A program made the position numbers and the translations under genes. From Escherichia coli DSM 30083 = JCM 1649 = ATCC 11775 (GTDB lineage Bacteria; Pseudomonadota; Gammaproteobacteria; Enterobacterales; Enterobacteriaceae), in assembly GCF_003697165.2 (NCBI RefSeq), contig NZ_CP033092.2:3844001-3908000 (forward strand): 64,000 nt of DNA, in the 5' to 3' direction. Positions 18,004 through 26,305 of the stretch are shown here, piece by piece; positions within the stretch are counted from its first letter, which is position 1; each line of letters begins with the position of its first letter. The notes beneath the pieces are model-generated. The model was not told where the DNA came from and did no database searches. It worked only from the letters and a program-made list of their open reading frames with translations.

Positions 18004-18666
18004 ATGAAAGACATAGATACACTCATCAGCAACAATGCACTATGGTCAAAAATGCTGGTGGAAGAGGATCCCGGGTTTTTTGAGAAACTGGCACAAGCGC
18101 AAAAACCGCGCTTTCTATGGATTGGATGTTCCGACAGTCGCGTTCCTGCAGAACGTTTAACCGGTCTTGAGCCGGGCGAACTCTTTGTTCACCGTAATGT
18201 TGCTAACCTGGTCATTCACACCGACCTGAACTGCCTTTCCGTGGTTCAGTATGCAGTGGATGTACTCGAAGTTGAACACATTATTATCTGTGGCCACTAC
18301 GGTTGCGGCGGCGTACAAGCCGCAGTTGAAAACCCAGAACTGGGGCTTATCAACAACTGGCTGCTGCATATCCGCGATATCTGGTTCAAACATAGCTCAT
18401 TGCTCGGCGAAATGCCGCAAGAGCGCCGTCTGGATACCTTGTGTGAACTGAACGTCATGGAACAGGTGTATAACCTGGGCCACTCCACCATTATGCAATC
18501 AGCGTGGAAACGCGGGCAGAAAGTTACCATTCACGGCTGGGCCTACGGCATTCACGACGGCTTGCTGCGTGATCTGGATGTCACAGCGACTAACCGCGAA
18601 ACCCTTGAGCAACGTTACCGTCACGGGATCTCCAACCTCAAGCTGAAGCACATCAATCACAAATAA
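18004..18666 (+). CDS. can: Beta-class carbonic anhydrase Can
   Basis: This 220-residue zinc enzyme interconverts CO2 and bicarbonate, supplying bicarbonate for carboxylations in air-grown cells. The zinc ligands Cys42, Asp44, His98 and Cys101 are visible in WIGCSDSR and ICGHYGCGG. It is transcribed alone and followed by a REP-like element before the convergent hpt gene. Confidence 0.98.
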   Translation: MKDIDTLISNNALWSKMLVEEDPGFFEKLAQAQKPRFLWIGCSDSRVPAERLTGLEPGELFVHRNVANLVIHTDLNCLSVVQYAVDVLEVEHIIICGHYGCGGVQAAVENPELGLINNWLLHIRDIWFKHSSLLGEMPQERRLDTLCELNVMEQVYNLGHSTIMQSAWKRGQKVTIHGWAYGIHDGLLRDLDVTATNRETLEQRYRHGISNLKLKHINHK

Positions 18667-18673
18667 ATTCGCC

Positions 18674-18698
18674 ATGCCGGATGCAACACATCCGGCAA
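18674..18698. repeat. REP-like palindrome between can and hpt
   Basis: TGCCGGATG (18675-18683) and CATCCGGCA (18689-18697) form a stem with a short loop and match the REP core GCCGGAT. This is the usual place for REP elements, between convergent gene ends. Confidence 0.8.
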
Positions 18699-18706
18699 CT
18701 TCACAC

Positions 18707-19243
18707 TTACTCGTCCAGCAGAATCACTTTGCCGATATACGGCAGATGACGGTAACGCTGTGCGTAATCAATGCCGTAACCCACCACAAACTCATCCGGG
18801 ATCGAGAAACCGATAAATTCTACCGGGACGTTCACTTCACGACGGGACGGTTTATCCAGCAGCGTACAAATCGCCAACGACTTCGGTTCGCGCAGGCTTA
18901 AGATCTCACGCACTTTCGACAGTGTATTCCCCGAGTCGATGATATCTTCAACAATCAGCACGTCCTTGCCACGGATATCTTCATCCAGGTCTTTGAGGAT
19001 TTTCACATCACGGGTGGTGGACATGCCGCTACCGTAGCTGGAGGCGGTCATAAAGTCGACTTCATGAGATACCTGAACTTCACGGCACAGGTCCGCCATA
19101 AACATAAATGAGCCACGCAGCAGACCCACCAGCACCATATCGCTGCCGCTGTCTTTGTAACGCTCAGTAATCTGACGACCCAGTTCGGCGATACGCGCTT
19201 TAATCTCCGCTTCGGGGATCATTACTTCTACAGTATGTTTCAT
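18707..19243 (-). CDS. hpt: Hypoxanthine phosphoribosyltransferase
   Basis: This 178-residue purine-salvage enzyme converts hypoxanthine (and guanine less well) with PRPP to the nucleotide. The PRPP-binding motif VLIVEDIIDSGNT is present. The start is the ATG at 19243 (MKHTVEV), which gives the known length; an in-frame ATG 39 bases upstream only extends it into the leader. It is divergent from gcd, and the shared region carries a perfect CRP site. Confidence 0.97.
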   Translation of the reverse strand: MKHTVEVMIPEAEIKARIAELGRQITERYKDSGSDMVLVGLLRGSFMFMADLCREVQVSHEVDFMTASSYGSGMSTTRDVKILKDLDEDIRGKDVLIVEDIIDSGNTLSKVREILSLREPKSLAICTLLDKPSRREVNVPVEFIGFSIPDEFVVGYGIDYAQRYRHLPYIGKVILLDE

Positions 19244-19371
19244 ATCTATAACCATATGATTTAAAAACAAATCACTTCGCACGGGCAGGTTTCAGCACCG
19301 CAACAAAGCGCAAGACACGCAGTATACCAGTAAAACTATTCATTCGCGGAATCTGTTAATAAAGCTCGAAT

Positions 19372-19387
19372 TGTGATGACGATCACA
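19372..19387. promoter_or_regulatory. CRP site in the hpt-gcd intergenic region
   Basis: TGTGA-N6-TCACA matches the CRP consensus in all ten conserved positions. It overlaps the expected -35 region of a gcd promoter whose -10 TATAAT is at 19400-19405. That placement fits cAMP-CRP repression of gcd, which has been reported in E. coli, and CRP could activate hpt in the other direction. Confidence 0.85.
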
Positions 19388-19399
19388 CATGTTAAAACC

Positions 19400-19405
19400 T
19401 ATAAT
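19400..19405 (+). promoter_or_regulatory. Predicted -10 element of the gcd promoter
   Basis: TATAAT, a perfect -10 hexamer, lies 44 bases before the gcd ATG. No good -35 hexamer sits 17 bases upstream, where the CRP site lies instead. Confidence 0.6.
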
Positions 19406-19448
19406 TAATTGCTACTAAAATATTAATGAATTGAAATGGTGTCTCTTT

Positions 19449-21839
19449 ATGGCAATTAACAATACCGGCTCGCGGCGATTACTCGTCACGCTAACAGCCC
19501 TTTTTGCAGCGCTTTGCGGGCTGTATCTACTCATTGGCGGAGGCTGGCTGGTCGCGATTGGCGGCTCCTGGTACTACCCTATCGCTGGCCTTGTGATGCT
19601 CGGCGTCGCCTGGATGCTGTGGCGCAGTAAACGCGCCGCGCTTTGGCTGTACGCAGCCCTGCTGCTCGGCACTATGATTTGGGGCGTCTGGGAAGTTGGT
19701 TTCGACTTCTGGGCGCTGACTCCGCGCAGCGACATTCTGGTCTTCTTCGGCATCTGGCTGATCCTGCCGTTTGTCTGGCGTCGCCTGGTCATTCCTGCCA
19801 GCGGCGCAGTTGCCGCACTGGTGGTCGCACTGCTGATTAGCGGTGGTATCCTGACCTGGGCCGGATTTAACGATCCGCAGGAAATCAGCGGCACCTTAAG
19901 CGCCGATACCACGCCAGCAGAAGCCATCTCCCCCGTTGCCGATCAGGACTGGCCTGCCTATGGTCGCAATCAGGAAGGTCAACGCTTTTCACCACTGAAG
20001 CAAATTAACACTGATAACGTCCACAAGCTGAAAGAAGCCTGGGTGTTCCGTACTGGCGATGTGAAGCAGCCGAACGATCCGGGCGAAATCACCAATGAAG
20101 TGACGCCAATTAAAGTGGGCGACACCCTTTACCTGTGTACCGCGCATCAACGTCTGTTTGCGCTGGATGCCGCCAGCGGTAAAGAGAAATGGCATTACGA
20201 TCCTGAGCTGAAAACCAACGAGTCCTTCCAGCATGTAACCTGCCGTGGCGTCTCTTATCATGAAGCCAAAGCAGAAACTGCTTCGCCGGAAGTGATGGCG
20301 GATTGCCCGCGTCGTATCATTCTTCCGGTCAATGATGGTCGTCTGATTGCGATTAACGCTGAAAACGGCAAGCTGTGCGAAACCTTCGCCAATAAAGGCG
20401 TGCTCAATCTGCAAAGCAATATGCCGGACACCAAACCGGGTCTGTATGAGCCGACTTCGCCGCCGATTATCACCGATAAAACCATCGTGATGGCCGGTTC
20501 AGTCACCGACAACTTCTCAACCCGCGAAACGTCTGGCGTGATCCGTGGTTTTGATGTCAACACCGGGGAGCTGCTGTGGGCTTTTGATCCGGGCGCGAAA
20601 GATCCGAATGCGATCCCGTCTGACGAACACACCTTTACCTTTAACTCACCAAACTCGTGGGCACCAGCGGCCTATGACGCGAAGCTGGATCTGGTCTATC
20701 TGCCGATGGGCGTGACCACGCCAGATATCTGGGGCGGTAATCGCACACCGGAACAGGAACGTTATGCCAGCTCGATTCTGGCGCTGAATGCCACTACCGG
20801 GAAACTGGCGTGGAGCTACCAGACCGTTCACCACGACCTGTGGGATATGGATCTTCCTGCACAGCCGACGCTGGCGGACATCACCGTTAATGGTCAGAAA
20901 GTGCCGGTCATTTATGCTCCGGCGAAAACCGGCAACATTTTTGTGCTCGATCGTCGCAATGGTGAACTGGTGGTTCCGGCCCCGGAAAAACCGGTTCCCC
21001 AAGGTGCTGCCAAAGGCGATTACGTGACCCCTACTCAACCCTTCTCGGAACTGAGCTTCCGTCCGACGAAAGATTTGAGCGGTGCGGATATGTGGGGTGC
21101 CACCATGTTTGACCAGTTGGTGTGCCGCGTGATGTTCCACCAGATGCGCTATGAAGGCATTTTTACGCCGCCATCTGAACAGGGTACGCTGGTCTTCCCG
21201 GGTAACCTGGGGATGTTCGAATGGGGCGGGATTTCCGTTGATCCGAATCGTGAAGTGGCGATTGCCAACCCAATGGCACTGCCGTTTGTTTCGAAACTGA
21301 TCCCACGCGGTCCTGGTAACCCGATGGAACAGCCGAAAGATGCCAAAGGCACGGGTACGGAATCCGGCATCCAGCCGCAGTACGGTGTACCGTATGGCGT
21401 CACGCTCAACCCGTTCCTCTCACCGTTTGGTCTGCCATGTAAACAGCCAGCATGGGGCTATATCTCAGCATTGGATCTGAAAACCAATGAAGTGGTGTGG
21501 AAGAAACGTATTGGTACGCCGCAGGACAGTATGCCATTCCCAATGCCTGTACCGGTGCCGTTCAATATGGGTATGCCGATGCTGGGCGGGCCAATCTCCA
21601 CGGCGGGTAACGTGCTGTTTATCGCCGCTACGGCAGATAACTACCTGCGCGCTTACAACATGAGCAACGGTGAAAAACTGTGGCAGGGTCGTTTACCAGC
21701 GGGTGGTCAGGCTACGCCAATGACCTATGAAGTGAATGGCAAGCAGTATGTGGTGATCTCCGCAGGCGGTCACGGTTCATTTGGTACGAAGATGGGCGAC
21801 TATATTGTGGCTTATGCGTTGCCGGATGATGTGAAGTAA
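19449..21839 (+). CDS. gcd: Quinoprotein (PQQ-dependent) glucose dehydrogenase
   Basis: This 796-residue inner-membrane enzyme oxidises glucose to gluconolactone in the periplasm and passes electrons to ubiquinone. Five membrane helices fill about residues 10-140. An eight-bladed beta-propeller follows, with repeated DWPAYGRNQEGQRFSPL- and AxDxxTGK-type motifs and the PQQ site region (HTFTFNSPNSW). E. coli cannot make PQQ, so the enzyme works only with external cofactor; no pqq gene is present here. The ATG at 19449 gives the known length. Confidence 0.98.
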   Translation: MAINNTGSRRLLVTLTALFAALCGLYLLIGGGWLVAIGGSWYYPIAGLVMLGVAWMLWRSKRAALWLYAALLLGTMIWGVWEVGFDFWALTPRSDILVFFGIWLILPFVWRRLVIPASGAVAALVVALLISGGILTWAGFNDPQEISGTLSADTTPAEAISPVADQDWPAYGRNQEGQRFSPLKQINTDNVHKLKEAWVFRTGDVKQPNDPGEITNEVTPIKVGDTLYLCTAHQRLFALDAASGKEKWHYDPELKTNESFQHVTCRGVSYHEAKAETASPEVMADCPRRIILPVNDGRLIAINAENGKLCETFANKGVLNLQSNMPDTKPGLYEPTSPPIITDKTIVMAGSVTDNFSTRETSGVIRGFDVNTGELLWAFDPGAKDPNAIPSDEHTFTFNSPNSWAPAAYDAKLDLVYLPMGVTTPDIWGGNRTPEQERYASSILALNATTGKLAWSYQTVHHDLWDMDLPAQPTLADITVNGQKVPVIYAPAKTGNIFVLDRRNGELVVPAPEKPVPQGAAKGDYVTPTQPFSELSFRPTKDLSGADMWGATMFDQLVCRVMFHQMRYEGIFTPPSEQGTLVFPGNLGMFEWGGISVDPNREVAIANPMALPFVSKLIPRGPGNPMEQPKDAKGTGTESGIQPQYGVPYGVTLNPFLSPFGLPCKQPAWGYISALDLKTNEVVWKKRIGTPQDSMPFPMPVPVPFNMGMPMLGGPISTAGNVLFIAATADNYLRAYNMSNGEKLWQGRLPAGGQATPMTYEVNGKQYVVISAGGHGSFGTKMGDYIVAYALPDDVK

Positions 21840-21844
21840 CCATA

Positions 21845-21866
21845 ATGCCCGGAGAGATCCGGGCAT
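21845..21866. terminator. Terminator between convergent gcd and cueO
   Basis: The arms ATGCCCGG (21845-21852) and CCGGGCAT (21859-21866) form an 8-bp stem followed by ATTT on the plus strand. It lies five bases past the gcd stop. Confidence 0.75.
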
Positions 21867-21885
21867 ATTTCCGAATACGGTCTTT

Positions 21886-23436
21886 TTATACCGTAAACCC
21901 TAACATCATCCCCGTATCTTCATGCTCCAGCAGATGGCAGTGCGCCATATAAGCATGTTCTTTCGGTGCATCGTGATTAAACTTCACCAGCACTTCGCTG
22001 ACATTACCTTCTACCTTAACGGTATCTTTCCAGCCTGCACGATGCGTCGCTGGCGGTTTGCCATTTTCTGACAAGATACGGAACTGCGTACCGTGGATAT
22101 GGAACGGATGCAGCATCATGTCGCCCACGCCAGAGATAACCCAACGTTCGTACTGCCCTTTCGCCGCCGCAAACATCGGCTTATTCATATCAAACGCCTG
22201 ACCGTTGATTTTGTTGGCATGGTGGAAATCAAACTTCCCGCTGTGGTTCATATGATTCATATTGCCGTGCCCCATATGGCCCATCATCTGGCTGTGATCC
22301 ATCCCGGCCATCGCCTGATCGCCATATTTCTCCATCAGCATCTGCATCCCCATCATATCGAGCATTGGGTCCATAGAAAGTTGCAGCTTGCGTACCGTCA
22401 GCCCTTCCAGCGAAGGTAACGCAGGCAGGCTACTTAATGTGTCTGGCAAAGCACCAGAGGCACTAATGGCAATCGGCTGAATCCGCATTACCGGATGCGG
22501 CTTGTCAAACGGCGCAATCGCCATCCCCATCTGACTGACCGGCAGCGTCACCAGGTCAAATGGTTTGTTGTCGTTAACCTCCACCAGCACTTCAAAACGC
22601 TCACCCATCAGCACCGGTAGCTCGCTCACCTTCACTGGTTCAGGTAGCAGACCACCGTCGCTGGCAATCACATACAGCGGGCGATTGTCGCTGGTGGCGA
22701 AATTGAGCGAACGGGCATTACAGCCATTGAGCAAACGCAGGCGCAGCCAGCCGCGCGGGGCAGCGTGTTGCGGGTAGATTGCACCGTTGGTCAGCAGCGT
22801 ATCGCCAAACCAGCCCACGGCGGCGGTCATCACATCCAGTTGATAATCAATCTGCCCGTCAGCGTTAAATTTTTTATCCTGAACAATCACCGGGACATCA
22901 TCAATACCCCACTGTTTTGGCAGCATTAATTTCAGGATCTCGTCATCTTCAATCACCACCAAACCAGCCAGCCCCATCGCCACCTGACGTCCGGTCTTGC
23001 CATGTTGATGTGGATGGAACCAGCAGGTAGCGGCAGGTTGATCAACGTTCAACGTCACCGAGCGCTTGCCACCTGGCGGAATAATTCCCTGCGGGCCGCC
23101 GTCCACTTCACCCGGTACTTCCAGCCCGTGCCAGTGCAACGTCGTCTCTTCCGTCAGTTGGTTGTAGATATCAACCGTTACCGCTTTGCCACGCTGTAAT
23201 TTCACCGCCGGCCCCAGCAGATTGCCGTTATAGCCCCAGGTAGTTGCGGTTTTCCCGCCAAAGGTGGACTGACCTGCGCCAATAGTTAACTGAATGCGAT
23301 TACGGGCATCGGTCGTGAGCAAATCAGGGATTGGTAACGTTGGGCGTTCCGCCGCAAATACTGCGCGGCTCCACAGCGGCAAGGCTGAAGCCACACCCAG
23401 CGCGACGGAATATTTCAAGAAATCACGACGTTGCAT
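21886..23436 (-). CDS. cueO: Multicopper oxidase CueO
   Basis: This 516-residue periplasmic oxidase converts Cu(I) to less toxic Cu(II) and is part of the CueR copper-efflux regulon. The twin-arginine signal (MQRRDFLKYS) fits export of a folded, copper-loaded protein. Copper motifs HWHGLEVPG, WFHPHQHG, HPFHIHGTQF and HCHLLEHEDTGMM are intact, and the Met/His-rich insert (about residues 355-405) for Cu(I) binding is present. The start is the ATG at 23436; upstream in-frame codons run into the promoter. It is preceded by a clear CueR promoter. Confidence 0.98.
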   Translation of the reverse strand: MQRRDFLKYSVALGVASALPLWSRAVFAAERPTLPIPDLLTTDARNRIQLTIGAGQSTFGGKTATTWGYNGNLLGPAVKLQRGKAVTVDIYNQLTEETTLHWHGLEVPGEVDGGPQGIIPPGGKRSVTLNVDQPAATCWFHPHQHGKTGRQVAMGLAGLVVIEDDEILKLMLPKQWGIDDVPVIVQDKKFNADGQIDYQLDVMTAAVGWFGDTLLTNGAIYPQHAAPRGWLRLRLLNGCNARSLNFATSDNRPLYVIASDGGLLPEPVKVSELPVLMGERFEVLVEVNDNKPFDLVTLPVSQMGMAIAPFDKPHPVMRIQPIAISASGALPDTLSSLPALPSLEGLTVRKLQLSMDPMLDMMGMQMLMEKYGDQAMAGMDHSQMMGHMGHGNMNHMNHSGKFDFHHANKINGQAFDMNKPMFAAAKGQYERWVISGVGDMMLHPFHIHGTQFRILSENGKPPATHRAGWKDTVKVEGNVSEVLVKFNHDAPKEHAYMAHCHLLEHEDTGMMLGFTV

Positions 23437-23481
23437 AGTTATTTCCTTATTCTTAAGCAGGCGAAACAAAATCAAACGTTG

Positions 23482-23512
23482 AGCATAGTCCTTCCCCTTA
23501 CGGGAAGGTCAA
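23482..23512 (-). promoter_or_regulatory. CueR-controlled promoter of cueO
   Basis: On the minus strand, -35 TTGACC and -10 TATGCT are separated by 19 bp. This is the long spacer typical of MerR-family promoters. Within it lies the dyad CCTTCCC-GTAA-GGGGAAGG (23490-23508), the CueR operator. The element ends about 45 bases before the cueO ATG. Confidence 0.92.
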
Positions 23513-23601
23513 GCCGCAGACACAATTTAATCGACAATAATGGTCGTCGCCTCGCTCGCAGTGTGCTAACGTTTATCTTCTTTAAGCCCCTGGTAGAAGC
23601 A

Positions 23602-23949
23602 ATGAAGACGTTTTTCAGAACAGTGTTATTCGGCAGCCTGATGGCCGTTTGCGCAAACAGTTACGCGCTCAGCGAGTCTGAAGCCGAAGATATGGCCGAT
23701 TTAACGGCAGTTTTTGTTTTTCTGAAGAACGATTGTGGTTACCAGAACTTACCTAACGGGCAAATTCGTCGCGCGCTGGTCTTTTTCGCCCAGCAAAACC
23801 AGTGGGATCTCAGTAATTACGACACCTTCGACATGAAAGCCCTCGGTGAAGACAGCTACCGCGATCTCAGCGGCATTGGCATTCCCGTCGCTAAAAAGTG
23901 CAAAGCCCTGGCTCGCGATTCCTTAAGCCTGCTTGCCTACGTCAAATAA
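23602..23949 (+). CDS. yacC: PulS/OutS-family protein YacC
   Basis: This 115-residue exported protein has a cleavable signal peptide (to about NSYA). Its two cysteines, in NDCGYQ and AKKCKAL, probably form a disulphide. The family includes the pilotins (GspS-beta/AspS type) that guide type II secretin assembly; no secretin gene is nearby, so its function in this context is not established. It lacks a lipobox Cys. The ATG at 23602 opens the signal peptide. Confidence 0.88.
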   Translation: MKTFFRTVLFGSLMAVCANSYALSESEAEDMADLTAVFVFLKNDCGYQNLPNGQIRRALVFFAQQNQWDLSNYDTFDMKALGEDSYRDLSGIGIPVAKKCKALARDSLSLLAYVK

Positions 23950-24054
23950 TCCCTGATACCTTTTTGTAGAAATATTGACCGTGCATCCGCGGTCAATGTT
24001 AGCTATTATGTTGCGCCATTTTTTTACGGGTGTTAACAAAGGAGGTATCAACCC

Positions 24055-24921
24055 ATGGCCGAAAAAAAACAGTGGCATGAAACGCTACACGACCAGTTTG
24101 GGCAGTACTTTGCGGTAGATAACGTTCTGTATCATGAAAAGACCGATCACCAGGATCTGATCATTTTTGAGAACGCCGCATTTGGTCGCGTAATGGCGCT
24201 GGATGGTGTAGTACAAACCACCGAGCGTGACGAGTTTATCTATCATGAGATGATGACCCATGTTCCGCTACTGGCCCACGGTCACGCGAAACATGTGCTG
24301 ATTATCGGCGGCGGCGACGGTGCCATGCTGCGTGAAGTAACCCGACATAAAAACGTTGAGTCAATCACGATGGTGGAAATCGATGCGGGTGTCGTGTCGT
24401 TCTGCCGTCAGTATCTTCCCAACCATAACGCCGGTAGTTACGACGATCCGCGCTTTAAACTGGTGATCGACGATGGTGTCAATTTCGTTAATCAAACCAA
24501 CCAGACCTTTGATGTCATTATCTCCGACTGCACCGATCCTATCGGTCCCGGCGAAAGTCTGTTTACTTCTGCATTTTATGAAGGCTGCAAACGTTGCCTG
24601 AATCCTGGCGGTATCTTCGTCGCACAAAACGGCGTCTGCTTTTTACAGCAGGAAGAGGCCATCGACAGTCATCGCAAACTCAGCCATTACTTCAGCGATG
24701 TTGGCTTTTATCAGGCGGCGATCCCGACCTATTACGGCGGCATCATGACCTTTGCATGGGCGACAGATAACGACGCCTTACGCCATCTCTCAACCGAAAT
24801 TATTCAGGCGCGTTTTCTCGCTTCTGGCCTGAAATGCCGTTATTACAATCCGGCAGTCCATACGGCAGCTTTTGCCTTACCCCAGTATCTGCAAGATGCA
24901 CTGGCTTCACAGCCGTCCTAA
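24055..24921 (+). CDS. speE: Spermidine synthase
   Basis: This 288-residue aminopropyltransferase makes spermidine from putrescine and decarboxylated S-adenosylmethionine. The Rossmann motif IIGGGDGAMLREV and the catalytic Asp in VIISDCTDPIGP are present. A strong ribosome site (GGAGGT at 24041-24046) precedes the ATG. It forms an operon with speD, which supplies its aminopropyl donor and starts 16 bases after the stop. Confidence 0.98.
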   Translation: MAEKKQWHETLHDQFGQYFAVDNVLYHEKTDHQDLIIFENAAFGRVMALDGVVQTTERDEFIYHEMMTHVPLLAHGHAKHVLIIGGGDGAMLREVTRHKNVESITMVEIDAGVVSFCRQYLPNHNAGSYDDPRFKLVIDDGVNFVNQTNQTFDVIISDCTDPIGPGESLFTSAFYEGCKRCLNPGGIFVAQNGVCFLQQEEAIDSHRKLSHYFSDVGFYQAAIPTYYGGIMTFAWATDNDALRHLSTEIIQARFLASGLKCRYYNPAVHTAAFALPQYLQDALASQPS

Positions 24922-24936
24922 GGAGAAGATAAGAAA

Positions 24937-25731
24937 TTGAAAAAACTGAAACTGCATGGCTTTAATAATCTGACCAAAAGTCTGAGTTTTTGTATTTACG
25001 ATATCTGCTACGCCAAAACTACCGAAGAGCGCGACGGTTATATTGCTTATATCGATGAACTCTATAATGCCAACCGTCTGACCGAAATCCTGTCAGAAAC
25101 CTGTTCCATTATCGGGGCCAATATTCTTAACATCGCCCGCCAGGATTACGAGCCACAAGGTGCCAGCGTCACTATTCTGGTGAGTGAAGAACCGGTCGAC
25201 CCGAAACTTATCGACAAAACAGAACATCCCGGCCCACTGCCAGAAACGGTCGTTGCCCATCTCGATAAAAGTCATATTTGCGTACATACCTACCCGGAAA
25301 GTCATCCTGAAGGCGGTTTATGTACCTTCCGCGCCGATATTGAAGTCTCTACCTGCGGCGTGATTTCTCCGCTGAAGGCGCTGAATTACCTGATCCACCA
25401 GCTTGAGTCCGATATTGTGACTATTGATTATCGCGTGCGCGGTTTTACCCGCGACATTAACGGTATGAAGCACTTTATCGACCATGAGATTAATTCGATT
25501 CAGAACTTTATGTCCGAAGATATGAAGGCGCTGTATGACATGGTGGATGTAAACGTCTATCAGGAGAATATCTTCCATACCAAGATGTTGCTTAAAGAGT
25601 TCGACCTTAAGCACTACATGTTCCACACCAAACCGGAAGATTTAACCGACAGCGAGCGCCAGGAAATTACCGCTGCGCTGTGGAAAGAAATGCGCGAGAT
25701 TTATTACGGGCGCAATATGCCCGCTGTTTAA
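24937..25731 (+). CDS. speD: S-adenosylmethionine decarboxylase proenzyme
   Basis: This 264-residue proenzyme self-cleaves to form a pyruvoyl cofactor and decarboxylates S-adenosylmethionine for SpeE. The cleavage site is Lys-Ser in [18 protein letters not shown] (about residues 111-112). The start is TTG at 24937, with AAGGAG at 24920-24925 upstream. A rare start codon in the second gene of the operon may hold SpeD below SpeE. Confidence 0.97.
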
Positions 25732-25735
25732 CGTC

Positions 25736-25770
25736 TCAGGCGGAGCACGGAGGCTCCGCCTGATTTACTT
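25736..25770. terminator. Bidirectional terminator between speD and yacL
   Basis: The arms TCAGGCGGAGC (25736-25746) and GCTCCGCCTGA (25753-25763) form an 11-bp stem, with TTTACTT on the plus side. It lies between converging genes. Confidence 0.8.
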
Positions 25771-26131
25771 ACTTCTGCTGCACGAAATTACGGTAAGCCG
25801 CCACCACCTGAAGAAAATCCTCAACGCCGCACAGCGACAAGCTCTCTTCATCGTAGTAGTTCATCCCCTCTTCCATTTCATCGCCAGCGAATTCCAGTTG
25901 ATTGGCGCGAACCATCACCTCTTCACCATCCATCCATAGCGTGTATTCATGCCCTGCCCGTTGCCAGGAACGTTCGCTACCTTTCAATGCGTGCGCCGCT
26001 TGTTCCACTTCATCAAGCAAGGCCAGGTTTTCTTTCACCTCTTCATTAAACCAGTGCCCGACCACTTCATGCCCCATGGACATGCGCACCTTTACCACTC
26101 CGGTAATATCGCGCAGAAATTCGTAATCCAT
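25769..26131 (-). CDS. yacL: UPF0231 family protein YacL
   Basis: This conserved 120-residue acidic cytoplasmic protein has no recognised catalytic motif, signal peptide or membrane segment. The start is the ATG at 26131 (MDYEFLRD); a longer in-frame start 48 bases upstream is not supported by a ribosome site. AGAGGAACAC precedes it on the minus strand. Its function is unknown. Confidence 0.88.
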
Positions 26132-26235
26132 AGTGTGTTCCTCTGCTCCCGGCAATGCGCCGAAATCGCATTGCGCCATTGATGTAATTATCGCAGCCTT
26201 ACCGGAGAAAAACAGCGGAACGGCGATGGTTTAGA

Positions 26236-26272
26236 AATAAAAAATGCCCGGGAATCTCATTCACCGGGCATT
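26236..26272 (-). terminator. Terminator after acnB
   Basis: On the minus strand, AATGCCCGG and CCGGGCATT (plus coordinates 26264-26272 and 26243-26251) pair and are followed by a run of Ts. It lies just past the acnB stop. Confidence 0.85.
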
Positions 26273-26305
26273 GTGTCGTTTATGCGCAGCGCGTGCGCTT
26301 ACTTA

